Assembly: GCA_964625225.1 (NCBI GenBank)
Contig: CAZVAR010000048.1
Location: 1-23,179, forward strand
Direction of reading: 5' to 3'
From: CAZVAR01 sp964625225
Lineage (GTDB): Bacteria; Pseudomonadota; Alphaproteobacteria; JAJUGE01
DNA length: 23,179 bases
Position numbers and translations under genes: made by a program. The notes under the pieces are model-generated. The model was not told the DNA's origin, searched no databases, and saw nothing but the letters and a program-made list of their open reading frames with translations. Numbering within the stretch: the stretch's first letter is position 1; each line of letters opens with the position of its first letter. Below, one piece after another: positions 1 to 8,203 of the stretch.

Positions 1-812
1 AGGCCGAACACGATCGACGGCACCGCGGCGAGGTTGTTGATGTTGACCTCGATCAGGTCGGTCCAGCGGTTCTTCGGAGCGAACTCCTCCAGGTAGACGG
101 CGGCGAGCACGCCGATCGGGAAGCTCAGCGCCAGGGTGACGGTCAGGAGGTAGAACGAGCCGACCACGGCGCCCCAGATGCCGGCCAGCTCGGGTTCGCG
201 GCTGTCTGCCGTCGTGAAGAAGTCGATATCGAAGCGCTTCTCGATCCGGTCCTGCGCACTGAGGGCGTCGATCCAGGCGATTTCCCTGTCGCTGACCCGG
301 CGATCGGCTTCGGGGACCTCCCGGGAAATGTGTCCCTTGAGGAGCTGGTCGATATCGTCCGATGTCTTGAGCCAGACCCGTCGGGTCTCGCCGATCAGCG
401 CGGGATCGTCGAGCACCATCCGAAGCAGCCGCAGATCGGCTCCGGAGGAGACGATCCCGGCCAGCAGCCGTCGGTCCCGGCGGCCGGTAACGTCGGGAAA
501 CTCCCGCTGCAGCGCACTCCGCACCAGTCCGGCATAGTTGCCGGTCCTGAGCGCCTCTGGGCTGCGGTCGCCGCCGGGGGCGATCGCCTGCGGATCGAAA
601 TGAATGTCGAGCGCCACGTAATGCGTCCGGAACGCACCGATCCCTGTGCTCACGACGGAGATCAGAAGCAAAGCCAGCATCGTCACCGCCGCCAGGATGG
701 CTGCGATCCCGTAGAGCCGGAACCGCTTCTCCGCTGCGTGGCGCCGCTTCACGCGGTCTTCCACGACCGGGCGGGAGCGGATCGCCGGCTGCCGCACGAT
801 GACGTCACTCAT
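1..812 (-). CDS. pstA: Phosphate ABC transporter permease PstA (partial, C-terminus outside window)
   Basis: Inner-membrane permease of the high-affinity PstSCAB phosphate importer; it pairs with PstC. The 270 visible codons start at ATG 812. They show a basic cytoplasmic N-terminus, a membrane segment at about residues 34-58, and a soluble stretch of about 150 residues (60-210) matching the DUF3333-type extension found in alphaproteobacterial PstA. The permease domain then begins (GAVVGSFYLLTVTLALSF, with VYLEEFAP near 239-246). The reading frame stays open to the window edge, so the rest of the domain lies outside. The start overlaps the pstC stop by 8 nt (ATGAGTGA), which suggests translational coupling. 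pstB, phoU and phoB would be expected next but are not visible. The identification rests on the extension, the permease motifs and the pst context. Confidence 0.93.
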   Translation of the reverse strand, partial: MSDVIVRQPAIRSRPVVEDRVKRRHAAEKRFRLYGIAAILAAVTMLALLLISVVSTGIGAFRTHYVALDIHFDPQAIAPGGDRSPEALRTGNYAGLVRSALQREFPDVTGRRDRRLLAGIVSSGADLRLLRMVLDDPALIGETRRVWLKTSDDIDQLLKGHISREVPEADRRVSDREIAWIDALSAQDRIEKRFDIDFFTTADSREPELAGIWGAVVGSFYLLTVTLALSFPIGVLAAVYLEEFAPKNRWTDLIEVNINNLAAVPSIVFG

Positions 813-2184
813 ATTTTTCCCTGTATTTCCGGACCACGCGCAGAGCGATCACGTTGAGCGACAGCGTAACGAGGAAGAGGACGAGGCCGAGCGCGAAGGC
901 GGCGAGCGTCTTCGGGCTGTCGAACTCCTGGTCGCCGACCAGCAGCGTGACGATCTGCACCGTCACGGTCGTGACCGCCTCGAACGGGTTGACGGTCAGG
1001 TTCGCGGCAAGCCCGGCGGCCATGACGACGATCATTGTCTCGCCGATGGCGCGGCTGATCGCGAGCAGCACGGCGCCGACGATCCCCGGCAGGGCCGCCG
1101 GGATGACGACTTGGCGGATCGTTTCCGACTTGGTTGCTCCGAGCGCGTAGGACCCGTCGCGCAGCGCCTGGGGGACCGCGTTCATGACGTCATCCGAAAG
1201 CGACGACACATAGGGAATGATCATCACCCCCATCACGAGGCCGGCGGCCAGTGCGGATTCGGAGCTGGCCTCGATACCGATCCGCTCGGCGAAGCCTCGG
1301 ACCGCCGGCGCCACCGTCAAGGCGGCGAAGAACCCGAACACGACGGTCGGGATTCCGGCCAGGATCTCGAGCAGCGGCTTGGCTGTCGCCCGCACCCGCG
1401 GGCCCGCATAGTCCGACAGGTAGATCGCGGACATCAGCCCGATCGGCACCGCGACCAGCATCGCGATCGCCGTGATCAGCAGCGTTCCGGCGAATACCGG
1501 GACCGCGCCGAAACTGCCGCTGGCGCCGGCCTGGTCCGCGCGGATCGCGATCTGGGGGCTCCAATGCAGGCCGAACAGGAATTCGCCGATCGGAACGGCT
1601 GCGAAGAAGCGCGCCGCCTCGAAGACCAGCGACAGAACAATGCCGACCGTGGTCAGGACGGCGATCGTCGACGCGAGGATCATCACGGCCTTGACGACGC
1701 GCTCGACCGCATCGCGCGCGCGCAGGCTCGGGCCGATGTGCCGCTGCCCGATCGCGAGGCCGCCGAGCGCGACTGCGAGGGCGACGCCGATCCCTGCCCA
1801 GACACCGATCCGGTGTGCGCCGTCATAGCTCTCAAGCGCGGCGAGTATCGCCGGGTCGGCGGCGCCGCTCACGCGATTCTGGACGATGTTGCGTGCCTGG
1901 GCGAGCAGCAGCTCGAGCCGCGCGGGCTCCAGCGCCAGAATTTCGGGCGGCAGGTTGCTGCGCAGGATCCATTCGGTCGCGTAGGGCTGCAGCAGCAGCC
2001 AGCCGAGCAGGACGACCAGGCTCGGAATACCGCACCAAAGGGCCACGTAGGTGCCGTAATGGCTCGGCAGCGAGTGCAGCCGCCTGCCGGTCGCACCCGC
2101 GGCTGCGAGCGCCCGGCCGCGGCCGAGATAAAAGCCGGCCGCGGTGAGCAGCAGCAGGGTCGTGATGAAGATCGTCGCTTCCAT
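805..2184 (-). CDS. pstC: Phosphate ABC transporter permease PstC
   Basis: Inner-membrane permease partner of PstA in the PstSCAB phosphate importer. I chose ATG 2184, giving 459 aa and a hydrophobic start (MEATIFITTLLLLTAAGFYL). The same frame stays open to an ATG at 2349, but that start would lie inside the end of pstS and add polar, low-complexity residues. The protein is longer than a classical PstC of about 300 aa. Residues 1 to about 165 hold two membrane segments and a soluble part, matching the PstC N-terminal extension (DUF3708-like). The permease core follows, with several membrane helices and the conserved YLSDYAGPRVRATAKPLLE and GIPTVVFGFFA stretches. The gene lies 56 nt after pstS, with a strong hairpin in the gap, and overlaps pstA by 8 nt. 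Confidence 0.94.
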   Translation of the reverse strand: MEATIFITTLLLLTAAGFYLGRGRALAAAGATGRRLHSLPSHYGTYVALWCGIPSLVVLLGWLLLQPYATEWILRSNLPPEILALEPARLELLLAQARNIVQNRVSGAADPAILAALESYDGAHRIGVWAGIGVALAVALGGLAIGQRHIGPSLRARDAVERVVKAVMILASTIAVLTTVGIVLSLVFEAARFFAAVPIGEFLFGLHWSPQIAIRADQAGASGSFGAVPVFAGTLLITAIAMLVAVPIGLMSAIYLSDYAGPRVRATAKPLLEILAGIPTVVFGFFAALTVAPAVRGFAERIGIEASSESALAAGLVMGVMIIPYVSSLSDDVMNAVPQALRDGSYALGATKSETIRQVVIPAALPGIVGAVLLAISRAIGETMIVVMAAGLAANLTVNPFEAVTTVTVQIVTLLVGDQEFDSPKTLAAFALGLVLFLVTLSLNVIALRVVRKYREKYE

Positions 2185-2211
2185 GGTCCGGTCCGGTCCG
2201 GCCGCCGGGAT

Positions 2212-2233
2212 GGAGGGGACGGCTGCCCCCTCC
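2212..2233 (-). other. Stem-loop between pstS and pstC
   Basis: On the minus strand GGAGGGG pairs perfectly with CCCCTCC. Inside, a G-U and a C-G pair extend the stem to 9 bp, closing on the 4-nt loop AGCC. It begins 7 nt after the pstS stop codon, and no T-run follows, so it is not a classical intrinsic terminator. Hairpins at this place can protect the 3' end of a binding-protein mRNA and so raise its level above the permease genes. That role is inferred. The stem is read directly from the sequence. Confidence 0.6.
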
Positions 2234-2240
2234 GCCGCGG

Positions 2241-3260
2241 TCACATCGTGAGCGGCTGCAGGCTTGTGGCCGCCTGCCGCTGCACCTCGCGCTCCGCATC
2301 GGGGAGCGGGATCAGTCCTTTGTCCGCCAGATAGCCGTCCGCGCTCCAAGCGCCCGGGCTGGTGAACTCGGCGACATACGCTTCGATGCCGGGTACCGCG
2401 CCGACATGCGCGTTCTTCACATAGAAGAACAGCGGCCGCGACACGCCGTAATCGCCGGCGGCGATGTTCTCGAAGGTCGGCTCGATGCCGCCGATCCTGG
2501 CACCTTGAAGCTTGTCACCGTTCTGGTCGAGGAAGCTGAAGCCGAAGATGCCGAAGGCGTTCGGGTTGGCGACCAGCTTCTGAACGATGAGATTGTCGTT
2601 TTCGCCGGCTTCGATATAGGCCCCGTCCTCACGGACGAGCATGCATGCCTTGCCGGTCAGCCCGAGTTCCTTCGCCCCGGCAACGTCCTTGCAGCCTTCT
2701 TCCATCACCAGCTCGGCGAAGGCGTCCCGCGTGCCGGAGGTCGGCGGCGGGCCGAACACCTCGATTCGCTGCTGCGGCAGGTTCGGATTGACGTCGCTCC
2801 ATAGCCTGTACGGGTTGTCGACCAGCTTACCGTCGACCGGCACCTGCTTGGCGAGCGCCAGCCAGAGATCCCGCTTGGCGACGTCGATGCTCGGGCCATC
2901 CTTGGCATTCGCCAGCACGATGCCGTCGTACCCGATCTTGACCTCAGTGATCTCGGTCACGCCGTTCCGTGCGCACTGCTCGACCTCGGACTTCTTGATC
3001 CGGCGCGAGGCGTTGGCGATGTCCGGATGCTGCTCGCCGACGCCGGCGCAGAACAGCTTGATGCCGCCGCCGGAGCCAGTGCTCTCGACGACGGGCGCTT
3101 TGAAATCGGTCTTCTTCGCGAAGTTCTCGGCGACGGCGGTCGAGAACGGGAACACGGTCGAGGAGCCGACGATGCGGATCTGGTCGCGTGCCTGTGCCGC
3201 ACCCGTGAGTGCCATGCCGGCGATGGCCGCCACGGCCGTGGCGGTGAGAAGCGTCTTCAT
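2241..3260 (-). CDS. pstS: Phosphate-binding periplasmic protein PstS
   Basis: Periplasmic substrate-binding protein that captures phosphate and delivers it to PstCAB. It has 339 aa. A typical Sec signal peptide occupies residues 1-24 (basic MK, hydrophobic core, AQA before the likely cleavage site). Phosphate-site motifs of the family follow: VGSSTVFPFS near 31-40, ESTGSGGGIKLFC near 59-71, NASRRI near 83-88 and TSGTRDAF around the middle. GGAGG lies 10 nt before ATG 3260. The gene follows phoR after 113 nt, long enough for its own promoter, and precedes pstC. In most bacteria it is induced by PhoB under phosphate starvation, but I found only one half-site resembling a Pho box. Confidence 0.95.
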   Translation of the reverse strand: MKTLLTATAVAAIAGMALTGAAQARDQIRIVGSSTVFPFSTAVAENFAKKTDFKAPVVESTGSGGGIKLFCAGVGEQHPDIANASRRIKKSEVEQCARNGVTEITEVKIGYDGIVLANAKDGPSIDVAKRDLWLALAKQVPVDGKLVDNPYRLWSDVNPNLPQQRIEVFGPPPTSGTRDAFAELVMEEGCKDVAGAKELGLTGKACMLVREDGAYIEAGENDNLIVQKLVANPNAFGIFGFSFLDQNGDKLQGARIGGIEPTFENIAAGDYGVSRPLFFYVKNAHVGAVPGIEAYVAEFTSPGAWSADGYLADKGLIPLPDAEREVQRQAATSLQPLTM

Positions 3261-3373
3261 GTCGGAACTGCCTCCGTCTCTGCATTCATGCGAACGGAGC
3301 GCCGTCGCCCCCGACGGTCGCGCCGCTGGACGACCTGATACCCGGCGGCGTCGACAGTATTATTGCGATCGCG

Positions 3374-4780
3374 TTACGGTTTTTTGACGGTGGCGGCGCT
3401 CGTCTCCGGACGTGGCGCGGCAACCGGCAGGGTCACCGTGAAGCTGCTCCCTTGCCCTTCGACGCTGCGGATGGCGAGGCTGCCACGATGGCGGCTGACG
3501 ATATGCTTGACGATGGCAAGACCGAGCCCTGTACCGCCGAGATTGCGCGAACGCGCGGCATCGACCCGGTAAAAGCGCTCGGTCAGGCGCGGCAGATGCT
3601 CGCTCGGGATGCCCTCGCCATAGTCGCGGACCTCCACGGCCAGCTGTTCCGGCGTCCGTCCGGCTGCCGCCGTCGCGCGGACCGTGATCTCGACCGGTGT
3701 GCCGGGCCGGGAATATTTGATCGCGTTTTCCAGCAGGTTGCCGAAGACCTGCGCCAGCTGATCGCGGTCCCCGGCTACCGGCGGCAGCCCGCTGGGGCAG
3801 TCGACGGCGATCCGCATCTCTCGCTCGGCTGCGACCCGTTCCAGCGCTTCGACGACCGACCGGAGCATCTCCTCCAGCTCGACCGCAGCGGTCGGCGGAT
3901 TGTGCTCCTCGGCTTCGATCCGTGATAGTGACAGCAGGTCTTCGACGATGCGGCGCATCCGGGTGGCCTGCCCCTGCATGATGGCGAGGAAGCGCTCCCG
4001 TGCCTCCGGATCGTCGCGTGCCGGCCCCTGCAGCGTCTCGATGAAGCCGACCAGGGCCGTGAGCGGCGTCTTCAACTCGTGACTCACATTGGCGACGAAG
4101 TCGACGCGCATCTGTTCGCTGCGGCGGATCGAGGTCTGGTCCTCGAGCGCGACGATGACCGCATCGCTTCCGTCGCTCCACTGCGGCAGCGGGGCGATGC
4201 GCGCCCGCATCGCCCGCTCCACGGCCAGGGACAATTCGAAATCGACGGTCCGGCTGCGGCCGTCGCGCAATGTGTCCGTCACCGCGTCGAGAATACCCGG
4301 ATTGCGGAGCACGGTGACGAGATCGCGCCCGGTCAGGCCGCTTCCGAGCAGCGCTTCGGCTGCGGGATTCGCCAGCACCACCTGGCGGCGCCGGTCCAGC
4401 ACGAGAAGCGGTTCCGGAACGCTGTGAACGATCGCCTCGGCGCCGGCCGCGCGTGCCTCAAGCGCACGTTGCGCCGCGGCGATGCGCCGTCGCGCCCGGG
4501 CCAGTGCCAACGCGATCTCCGCGGTCAGAGCGGTCCGGGCGGCACGCGGTGGCCGCGTGCCCGCCCGTGCCGCCAGATCATCCGCCAGCATCGCCAGAGC
4601 GGCCAGATCGAGGAGGTGCGGCCGAACGATCGGCACGGCCAGCGCGGTCGCGAGCATCGCGCCGAGCACGGCAGCGCCGGCCGAGAGCGTCCCCGTCGCG
4701 ACGAGAATCAGCAGCACCGCCCAGGCCGGTGCCGCCGCCGCTGCCGCCGCCAGCGCCGCGCGCCGCCACCCGGTCTTCAC
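3374..4780 (-). CDS. phoR: Phosphate regulon sensor histidine kinase PhoR
   Basis: Membrane sensor kinase that phosphorylates PhoB when phosphate is scarce; its activity is set through the Pst transporter and PhoU. It has 468 aa and a GTG start with AGGA 8 nt upstream. Two hydrophobic segments lie at about 13-32 and 33-50, and a PAS-like domain at about 115-215. The HisKA motif NVSHELKTPLTAL has the phospho-acceptor His at residue 234. The ATPase part shows the N box (GNLLENAIKY, 347-356), the G1 box DYGEG (386-390) and the G2 box GGTGLGLAIV (415-424). The kinase family is certain. The name PhoR rests on the PAS-HisKA architecture and on the position directly before pstSCA. The partner phoB is not in the window and may lie beyond pstA. 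Confidence 0.9.
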   Translation of the reverse strand: MKTGWRRAALAAAAAAAPAWAVLLILVATGTLSAGAAVLGAMLATALAVPIVRPHLLDLAALAMLADDLAARAGTRPPRAARTALTAEIALALARARRRIAAAQRALEARAAGAEAIVHSVPEPLLVLDRRRQVVLANPAAEALLGSGLTGRDLVTVLRNPGILDAVTDTLRDGRSRTVDFELSLAVERAMRARIAPLPQWSDGSDAVIVALEDQTSIRRSEQMRVDFVANVSHELKTPLTALVGFIETLQGPARDDPEARERFLAIMQGQATRMRRIVEDLLSLSRIEAEEHNPPTAAVELEEMLRSVVEALERVAAEREMRIAVDCPSGLPPVAGDRDQLAQVFGNLLENAIKYSRPGTPVEITVRATAAAGRTPEQLAVEVRDYGEGIPSEHLPRLTERFYRVDAARSRNLGGTGLGLAIVKHIVSRHRGSLAIRSVEGQGSSFTVTLPVAAPRPETSAATVKKP

Positions 4781-4828
4781 GGCCGGTATCCTGGTGGGTA
4801 TCGCCGGGCGGGTCGGGTCCGGATCGGC

Positions 4829-6112
4829 TCAGTCTCCCGTCGCTTGCCGCCTCGGCGGGGTGATCCGGATCGACGTGATCTGGTTGCGCACGCGGCGCAG
4901 AACCTCGAAACGGAAGCCGTAGAAGTCGAAGCTCTGGCCGGGCTCGGGAATTTGCCGTGCCTCCCGCAGTAACAGCCCGGCGACGGTCGCCGCCTCCTCG
5001 TCGGGCAGGTTCCACTCGAACTCGCGATTGAGGTCGCGGATCGTCACCGTGCCGGCGACGATGTAGGAGCCGTCCGACTGCGCCCGTACTCCGGGAACGG
5101 CAAGGTCGTGCTCGTCGGAGATGTCGCCCACGATTTCCTCGAGAATATCCTCCAGCGTCACCAGGCCCATCAGGGCCCCGTATTCGTCGACCACGAGGGC
5201 GAAGTGCTCGCGCCGGCGGCGGAACGCCTGGAGCTGATCGAGGAGAGTGGTCGAATCCGGGATGAACCAGGCCGGGGTCGCGAGGGCGCGGACATCCACC
5301 CGGTCGATGTCGCCGCCCTGCGCCTGCACAGCGCGCAGCAGCGCTTTCGCGTGGATCACCCCGACGATGTTGTCCGGGTCGTCGAGCCAGACCGGGACGC
5401 GGGTATAGGGACTGCTGAGAACCTGCTCCGCGATCTCCCGCGCCGGCAGGCTGCCGTCGACCGTGGCCATGTTCCGGCGATGGGTCATGATCTCGCTGAC
5501 GGAGACGTCGCCCAGGTCGAGGACGCTGCGCAGCATGCGCCGTTCGTCGCGGATCTCGCGATCGTCGCCCCGGTGCAGTTCGATGGCGCCACGCAACTCC
5601 TCCTCCTGTGCTGCGTGGCTGTAGGGGGTATCCGCCTCCTCGCCCAGCAGCCGTAATCCCTGGCGGACGAAGAACTGGATGGCGACCACGGCGGGCCGCA
5701 GGATCCGCACCACCGGATGGAGCAGCGGCGCGACGGCGATCGCCGCCCGGTCGGCATGATTGAAGGCGAAGGTCTTCGGCATCACCTCCGAGAAGATCAG
5801 GATGATCAGGGTCATCGCGACCGTCGCATAGGCGACGCCGGCATCCCCGACCAGGCGGATCAGCAGGCTGGTGGCCAGGGACGCCGACAGGATGTTGACC
5901 AGGTTGTTGCCGAGCAGGATGGTCCCGATCATGACCTCCTTGTCGTCCCGCAGCCGCCGGACCAACGCGGCGTTCCGGTTTCCCTGCCGCTCCAGATGGT
6001 GCATCCGCGCCCGCGAGGCCGCGGTCAGCGCGGTCTCGGCACCGGAAAAGAAGGCGGACATCATCAGGAGGATGAGAATCCCCCCGAGCGTGATCCAGAG
6101 TCCCTGATCCAT
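4829..6112 (-). CDS. CNNM/CBS/CorC_HlyC-domain membrane protein (hemolysin family)
   Basis: Integral membrane protein of the family annotated as hemolysin or magnesium/cobalt efflux (CorC/YfjD/CNNM). It has 427 aa. The N-terminal CNNM domain (about 1-190) starts with a hydrophobic helix and the family signature FFSGAETALTAASRARM (21-37). A pair of CBS domains follows at about 205-325 (IMTHRRNMATVD; FALVVDEYGALMGLVTLEDI). The C-terminal CorC_HlyC transporter-associated domain (about 345-425) contains GTVTIRDLNREFEW. It sits between aroB (36 nt upstream) and phoR (48 nt downstream) in one transcriptional direction. The aroK-aroB-CorC order is common in alphaproteobacteria. A role in divalent-cation export is family knowledge; nothing here shows the ion or any hemolytic activity. 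The ribosome-binding site is weak. Confidence 0.9.
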   Translation of the reverse strand: MDQGLWITLGGILILLMMSAFFSGAETALTAASRARMHHLERQGNRNAALVRRLRDDKEVMIGTILLGNNLVNILSASLATSLLIRLVGDAGVAYATVAMTLIILIFSEVMPKTFAFNHADRAAIAVAPLLHPVVRILRPAVVAIQFFVRQGLRLLGEEADTPYSHAAQEEELRGAIELHRGDDREIRDERRMLRSVLDLGDVSVSEIMTHRRNMATVDGSLPAREIAEQVLSSPYTRVPVWLDDPDNIVGVIHAKALLRAVQAQGGDIDRVDVRALATPAWFIPDSTTLLDQLQAFRRRREHFALVVDEYGALMGLVTLEDILEEIVGDISDEHDLAVPGVRAQSDGSYIVAGTVTIRDLNREFEWNLPDEEAATVAGLLLREARQIPEPGQSFDFYGFRFEVLRRVRNQITSIRITPPRRQATGD

Positions 6113-6148
6113 CGGCTCGTCAGTGTTGTTCCGGCCCGTTGCGGCGCC

Positions 6149-7267
6149 TCAGCGGCCCACCGCCTCGCACAGCAGCGCGCGTACGGTCTCGATCGGAGCC
6201 TCGCGGGTCACGAAGGCCCGGCCGATGCCGCGGGCGAGGACGAATGTCAGGCGCCCGTCGCTCGCCTTCTTGTCCTGCCGCATCCGTTCGATCAGTGCGT
6301 CCGGCTCGTGCGCGCCGGCGGCGATGCCGGTCGGCAGCCCGACCGCGGCGAGATGGCTGCGCACCCGCTCGGCGTCGGCCGCGGGGCAGAGGCCCAGCCG
6401 CACTGAGAGCTCGAAGGCAAGGCACATGCCGATCGCGACCGCTTCGCCGTGCAGGAGGGCATCGCCATAGCCGGTTTCCGCCTCCAGCGCATGCGCGAAG
6501 GTGTGGCCGAGATTCAGCAGGGCACGGTCGCCGGTCTCGCGCTCGTCGGCGGCCACGATGGCGGCCTTGGCGCGGCAGCTCGTGACGACGGCCCGACGCA
6601 TCGCCGCGCCGTCGCCTGCGAGCAGGCGCGGACCGTTCTCCTCGAGCCAGGCGAAGAACGGCGCATCGTTGATGAGGCCGTATTTCGCGACCTCGGCGTA
6701 GCCGGCGCGCAGCTCCCGCGCGGGCAGCGTCGCGAGCGTGCCGGTGTCGGCCAGCACCAGCGTCGGCTGGTAGAAAGCGCCCACCAGGTTCTTGCCGTGT
6801 CGCGTATTGATCCCGGTCTTGCCGCCGACCGAGCTGTCGACCTGGGCGAGCAGCGTGGTCGGTGCCTGGACGAAGTCGATGCCGCGCAGCGCGATGCTGG
6901 CCGCGAAGCCGCCCAGATCGCCGATCACGCCGCCGCCCAGCGCGATCAGGGTGGTGTTGCGGTCGATGCGCAGGTCGAGCATCGCATCCAGAAGGCGCTC
7001 CAGATGCGCGAAGCTCTTGGTCGCCTCGCCGGCGGGGAGGACGATCGGGTCGCATTGGATCCCGGCGGCCTCCAGTGCCGTCCGCAACGTCGGCAGGTGG
7101 CGCTCGGCCAGGTTGGTGTCGGTGACCACCACGGCGCGCGGCCGGCGGAGCCGCGGCCGCACATGCGTTCCGGCCTGGGCGAGCAGGTTCGGGCCGACCA
7201 GGATGTCGTAACTGCGCGCGCCGAGTTCGACACGCACCGTCTCGATTTCGACGCCGGGTACGCTCAC
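6149..7267 (-). CDS. aroB: 3-dehydroquinate synthase AroB
   Basis: Cytoplasmic NAD- and metal-dependent enzyme that converts DAHP to 3-dehydroquinate in the shikimate pathway to aromatic amino acids. The GTG start at 7267 gives 372 aa, the usual length. The GTG overlaps the aroK stop in GTGA, so the two genes are probably coupled. Visible motifs are the nucleotide-binding GGGVIGDLGGF (111-121), DSSVGGKTGIN (144-154) and GKNLVGAFYQP (158-168). The metal ligands are E193 (YAEVAKYG), H256 (LGHTFAH) and H274 (HGEAVAIGM). The same frame stays open upstream through aroK to an ATG at 7912, but that part does not resemble AroB. Confidence 0.96.
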   Translation of the reverse strand: MSVPGVEIETVRVELGARSYDILVGPNLLAQAGTHVRPRLRRPRAVVVTDTNLAERHLPTLRTALEAAGIQCDPIVLPAGEATKSFAHLERLLDAMLDLRIDRNTTLIALGGGVIGDLGGFAASIALRGIDFVQAPTTLLAQVDSSVGGKTGINTRHGKNLVGAFYQPTLVLADTGTLATLPARELRAGYAEVAKYGLINDAPFFAWLEENGPRLLAGDGAAMRRAVVTSCRAKAAIVAADERETGDRALLNLGHTFAHALEAETGYGDALLHGEAVAIGMCLAFELSVRLGLCPAADAERVRSHLAAVGLPTGIAAGAHEPDALIERMRQDKKASDGRLTFVLARGIGRAFVTREAPIETVRALLCEAVGR

Positions 7268-7848
7268 GACGACGTATCCGCAGCGTGGTCCGCCGTCAGC
7301 TCGGGCCGCTCGGCGAGGTGGGCGCGGAGGGCGGCCAGCACGCGTTCGGCGGTGTCCTCGGCCGGCCCTTCCGCGGTGTCGACGACGATATCCGCCTCGG
7401 CATAGAGCGGTGAGCGCTCGGCCAGCAGCCGTTCCAGCGTCTCGCGCATATCGCCGTTCTTGAGCAGCGGCCGGTTGTTCCGGCGCGCGACCCGGCGCAG
7501 CAGCAGGTCGAGGTCGGCACGTAGCCAGACGGAGATGCCGCGGGCCCGTATCTCGGCACGCGTGCGCGGGTCGCAGAAGGCGCCGCCGCCGGTCGCCAGC
7601 ACATGCACGGGGCCCTCGAGCAGCCGGGCGATGACGCGTCGCTCTCCGTCCCGGAACGCCGCCTCGCCGTGGATCTCGAAGATGTCCTCGATCGAGCAGC
7701 CGGCGGCGGCCTCGATCTCGGCGTCCGCATCCACGAAATCGACGCCGAGCCGTGTCGCGAGACGCCGGCCGATCGTGCTCTTGCCGGCGCCCATCATGCC
7801 GACCAGGACCAGGGTGCGCGGCAGTTTGGTCATGCGGGATCGCTTCAT
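7264..7848 (-). CDS. aroK: Shikimate kinase AroK
   Basis: Cytoplasmic kinase that phosphorylates shikimate at the 3-hydroxyl with ATP. It has 194 aa from ATG 7848, or 189 aa from the in-frame ATG 7833. I prefer 7848 because a weak AAAGG lies upstream, but the spacing (about 13 nt) is long and neither site is compelling. The Walker A loop GMMGAGKST lies at 17-25. The shikimate-binding DADAEIE, FRDGE and GGGA motifs follow, and the lid region has RNNRPLL. The C-terminus ends in the 4-nt overlap with aroB. It is the first gene of the leftward block, facing away from the rightward genes across about 215 nt. Confidence 0.95.
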   Translation of the reverse strand: MKRSRMTKLPRTLVLVGMMGAGKSTIGRRLATRLGVDFVDADAEIEAAAGCSIEDIFEIHGEAAFRDGERRVIARLLEGPVHVLATGGGAFCDPRTRAEIRARGISVWLRADLDLLLRRVARRNNRPLLKNGDMRETLERLLAERSPLYAEADIVVDTAEGPAEDTAERVLAALRAHLAERPELTADHAADTSS

Positions 7849-7936
7849 TGCGGGTACGCTGCCTTTGGGCGCGGCCGCGTGGCGTTGAACATGCGGATAG
7901 GCCTCGATACACTCGCGCCGATCTCGGCGTGCCCCA

Positions 7937-7963
7937 ACATTAGCACATTGCGACCCGATGCAA
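7937..7963 (-). promoter_or_regulatory. Candidate promoter for aroK
   Basis: On the minus strand TTGCAT (7963-7958) is followed after 15 nt by TAATGT (7942-7937), which is preceded by TGC and so forms an extended -10 (TGCTAATGT). It lies about 90 nt before the aroK start. The 15-nt spacer is short, but an extended -10 can compensate. Moderate to low support. Confidence 0.35.
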
Positions 7964-8062
7964 ATTTCCGGGACGGCGGCTATGCCCGCCGCCGCCGGAC
8001 CGAGCCGGACCGGCCGGGAGCCGGCCTGCCCCCGCCCTCCATTGCTCGGGCAGAGAGGAGTA

Positions 8063-8203
8063 ATGAGGACCCTGACCCGCGTCGTCCTGATCGCCGTCCT
8101 GGTGGCCGTCGTCGTCGGCGTGACCGTACTTGCCGTGTGGGACATCCCGCCGCCGGTCGCCCGAGTGGAGAAGGTTCTGCCGGATGAGCGCTTCCCGCGC
8201 TAG
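8063..8203 (+). CDS. Small single-pass membrane protein
   Basis: A 46-residue product: short basic N-terminus, one very hydrophobic helix at about residues 6-26 (VVLIAVLVAVVVGVTVLAVW), then a proline-rich and charged tail ending DERFPR. GAGAGGAG lies just before ATG 8063, with 2 nt between it and the start, which is closer than usual. The frame is also open upstream to 7958, but without a comparable site. The end overlaps the start of the next gene by 20 nt, so the two are probably translated together. No function is recognised. An inner-membrane anchor facing the periplasm would fit the exported partner gene. Confidence 0.7.
   Translation: MRTLTRVVLIAVLVAVVVGVTVLAVWDIPPPVARVEKVLPDERFPR

Noticed and set aside
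799..2334. A 511-codon plus-strand frame opposite pstC
   Set aside because: Charged, His/Arg/Asp-rich translation typical of the antisense of membrane-protein genes; pstC is clear on the other strand.
2185..2349. Longer PstC start at 2349
   Set aside because: It would overlap the end of pstS by about 110 nt and add a polar low-complexity lead before the natural hydrophobic N-terminus at 2184.
3351..3357. Pho box upstream of pstS
   Set aside because: Only one half-site (CTGTCGA on the minus strand) is visible; the second repeat at an 11-bp period is not recognisable, so no Pho box is called, although PhoB control is likely from family knowledge.
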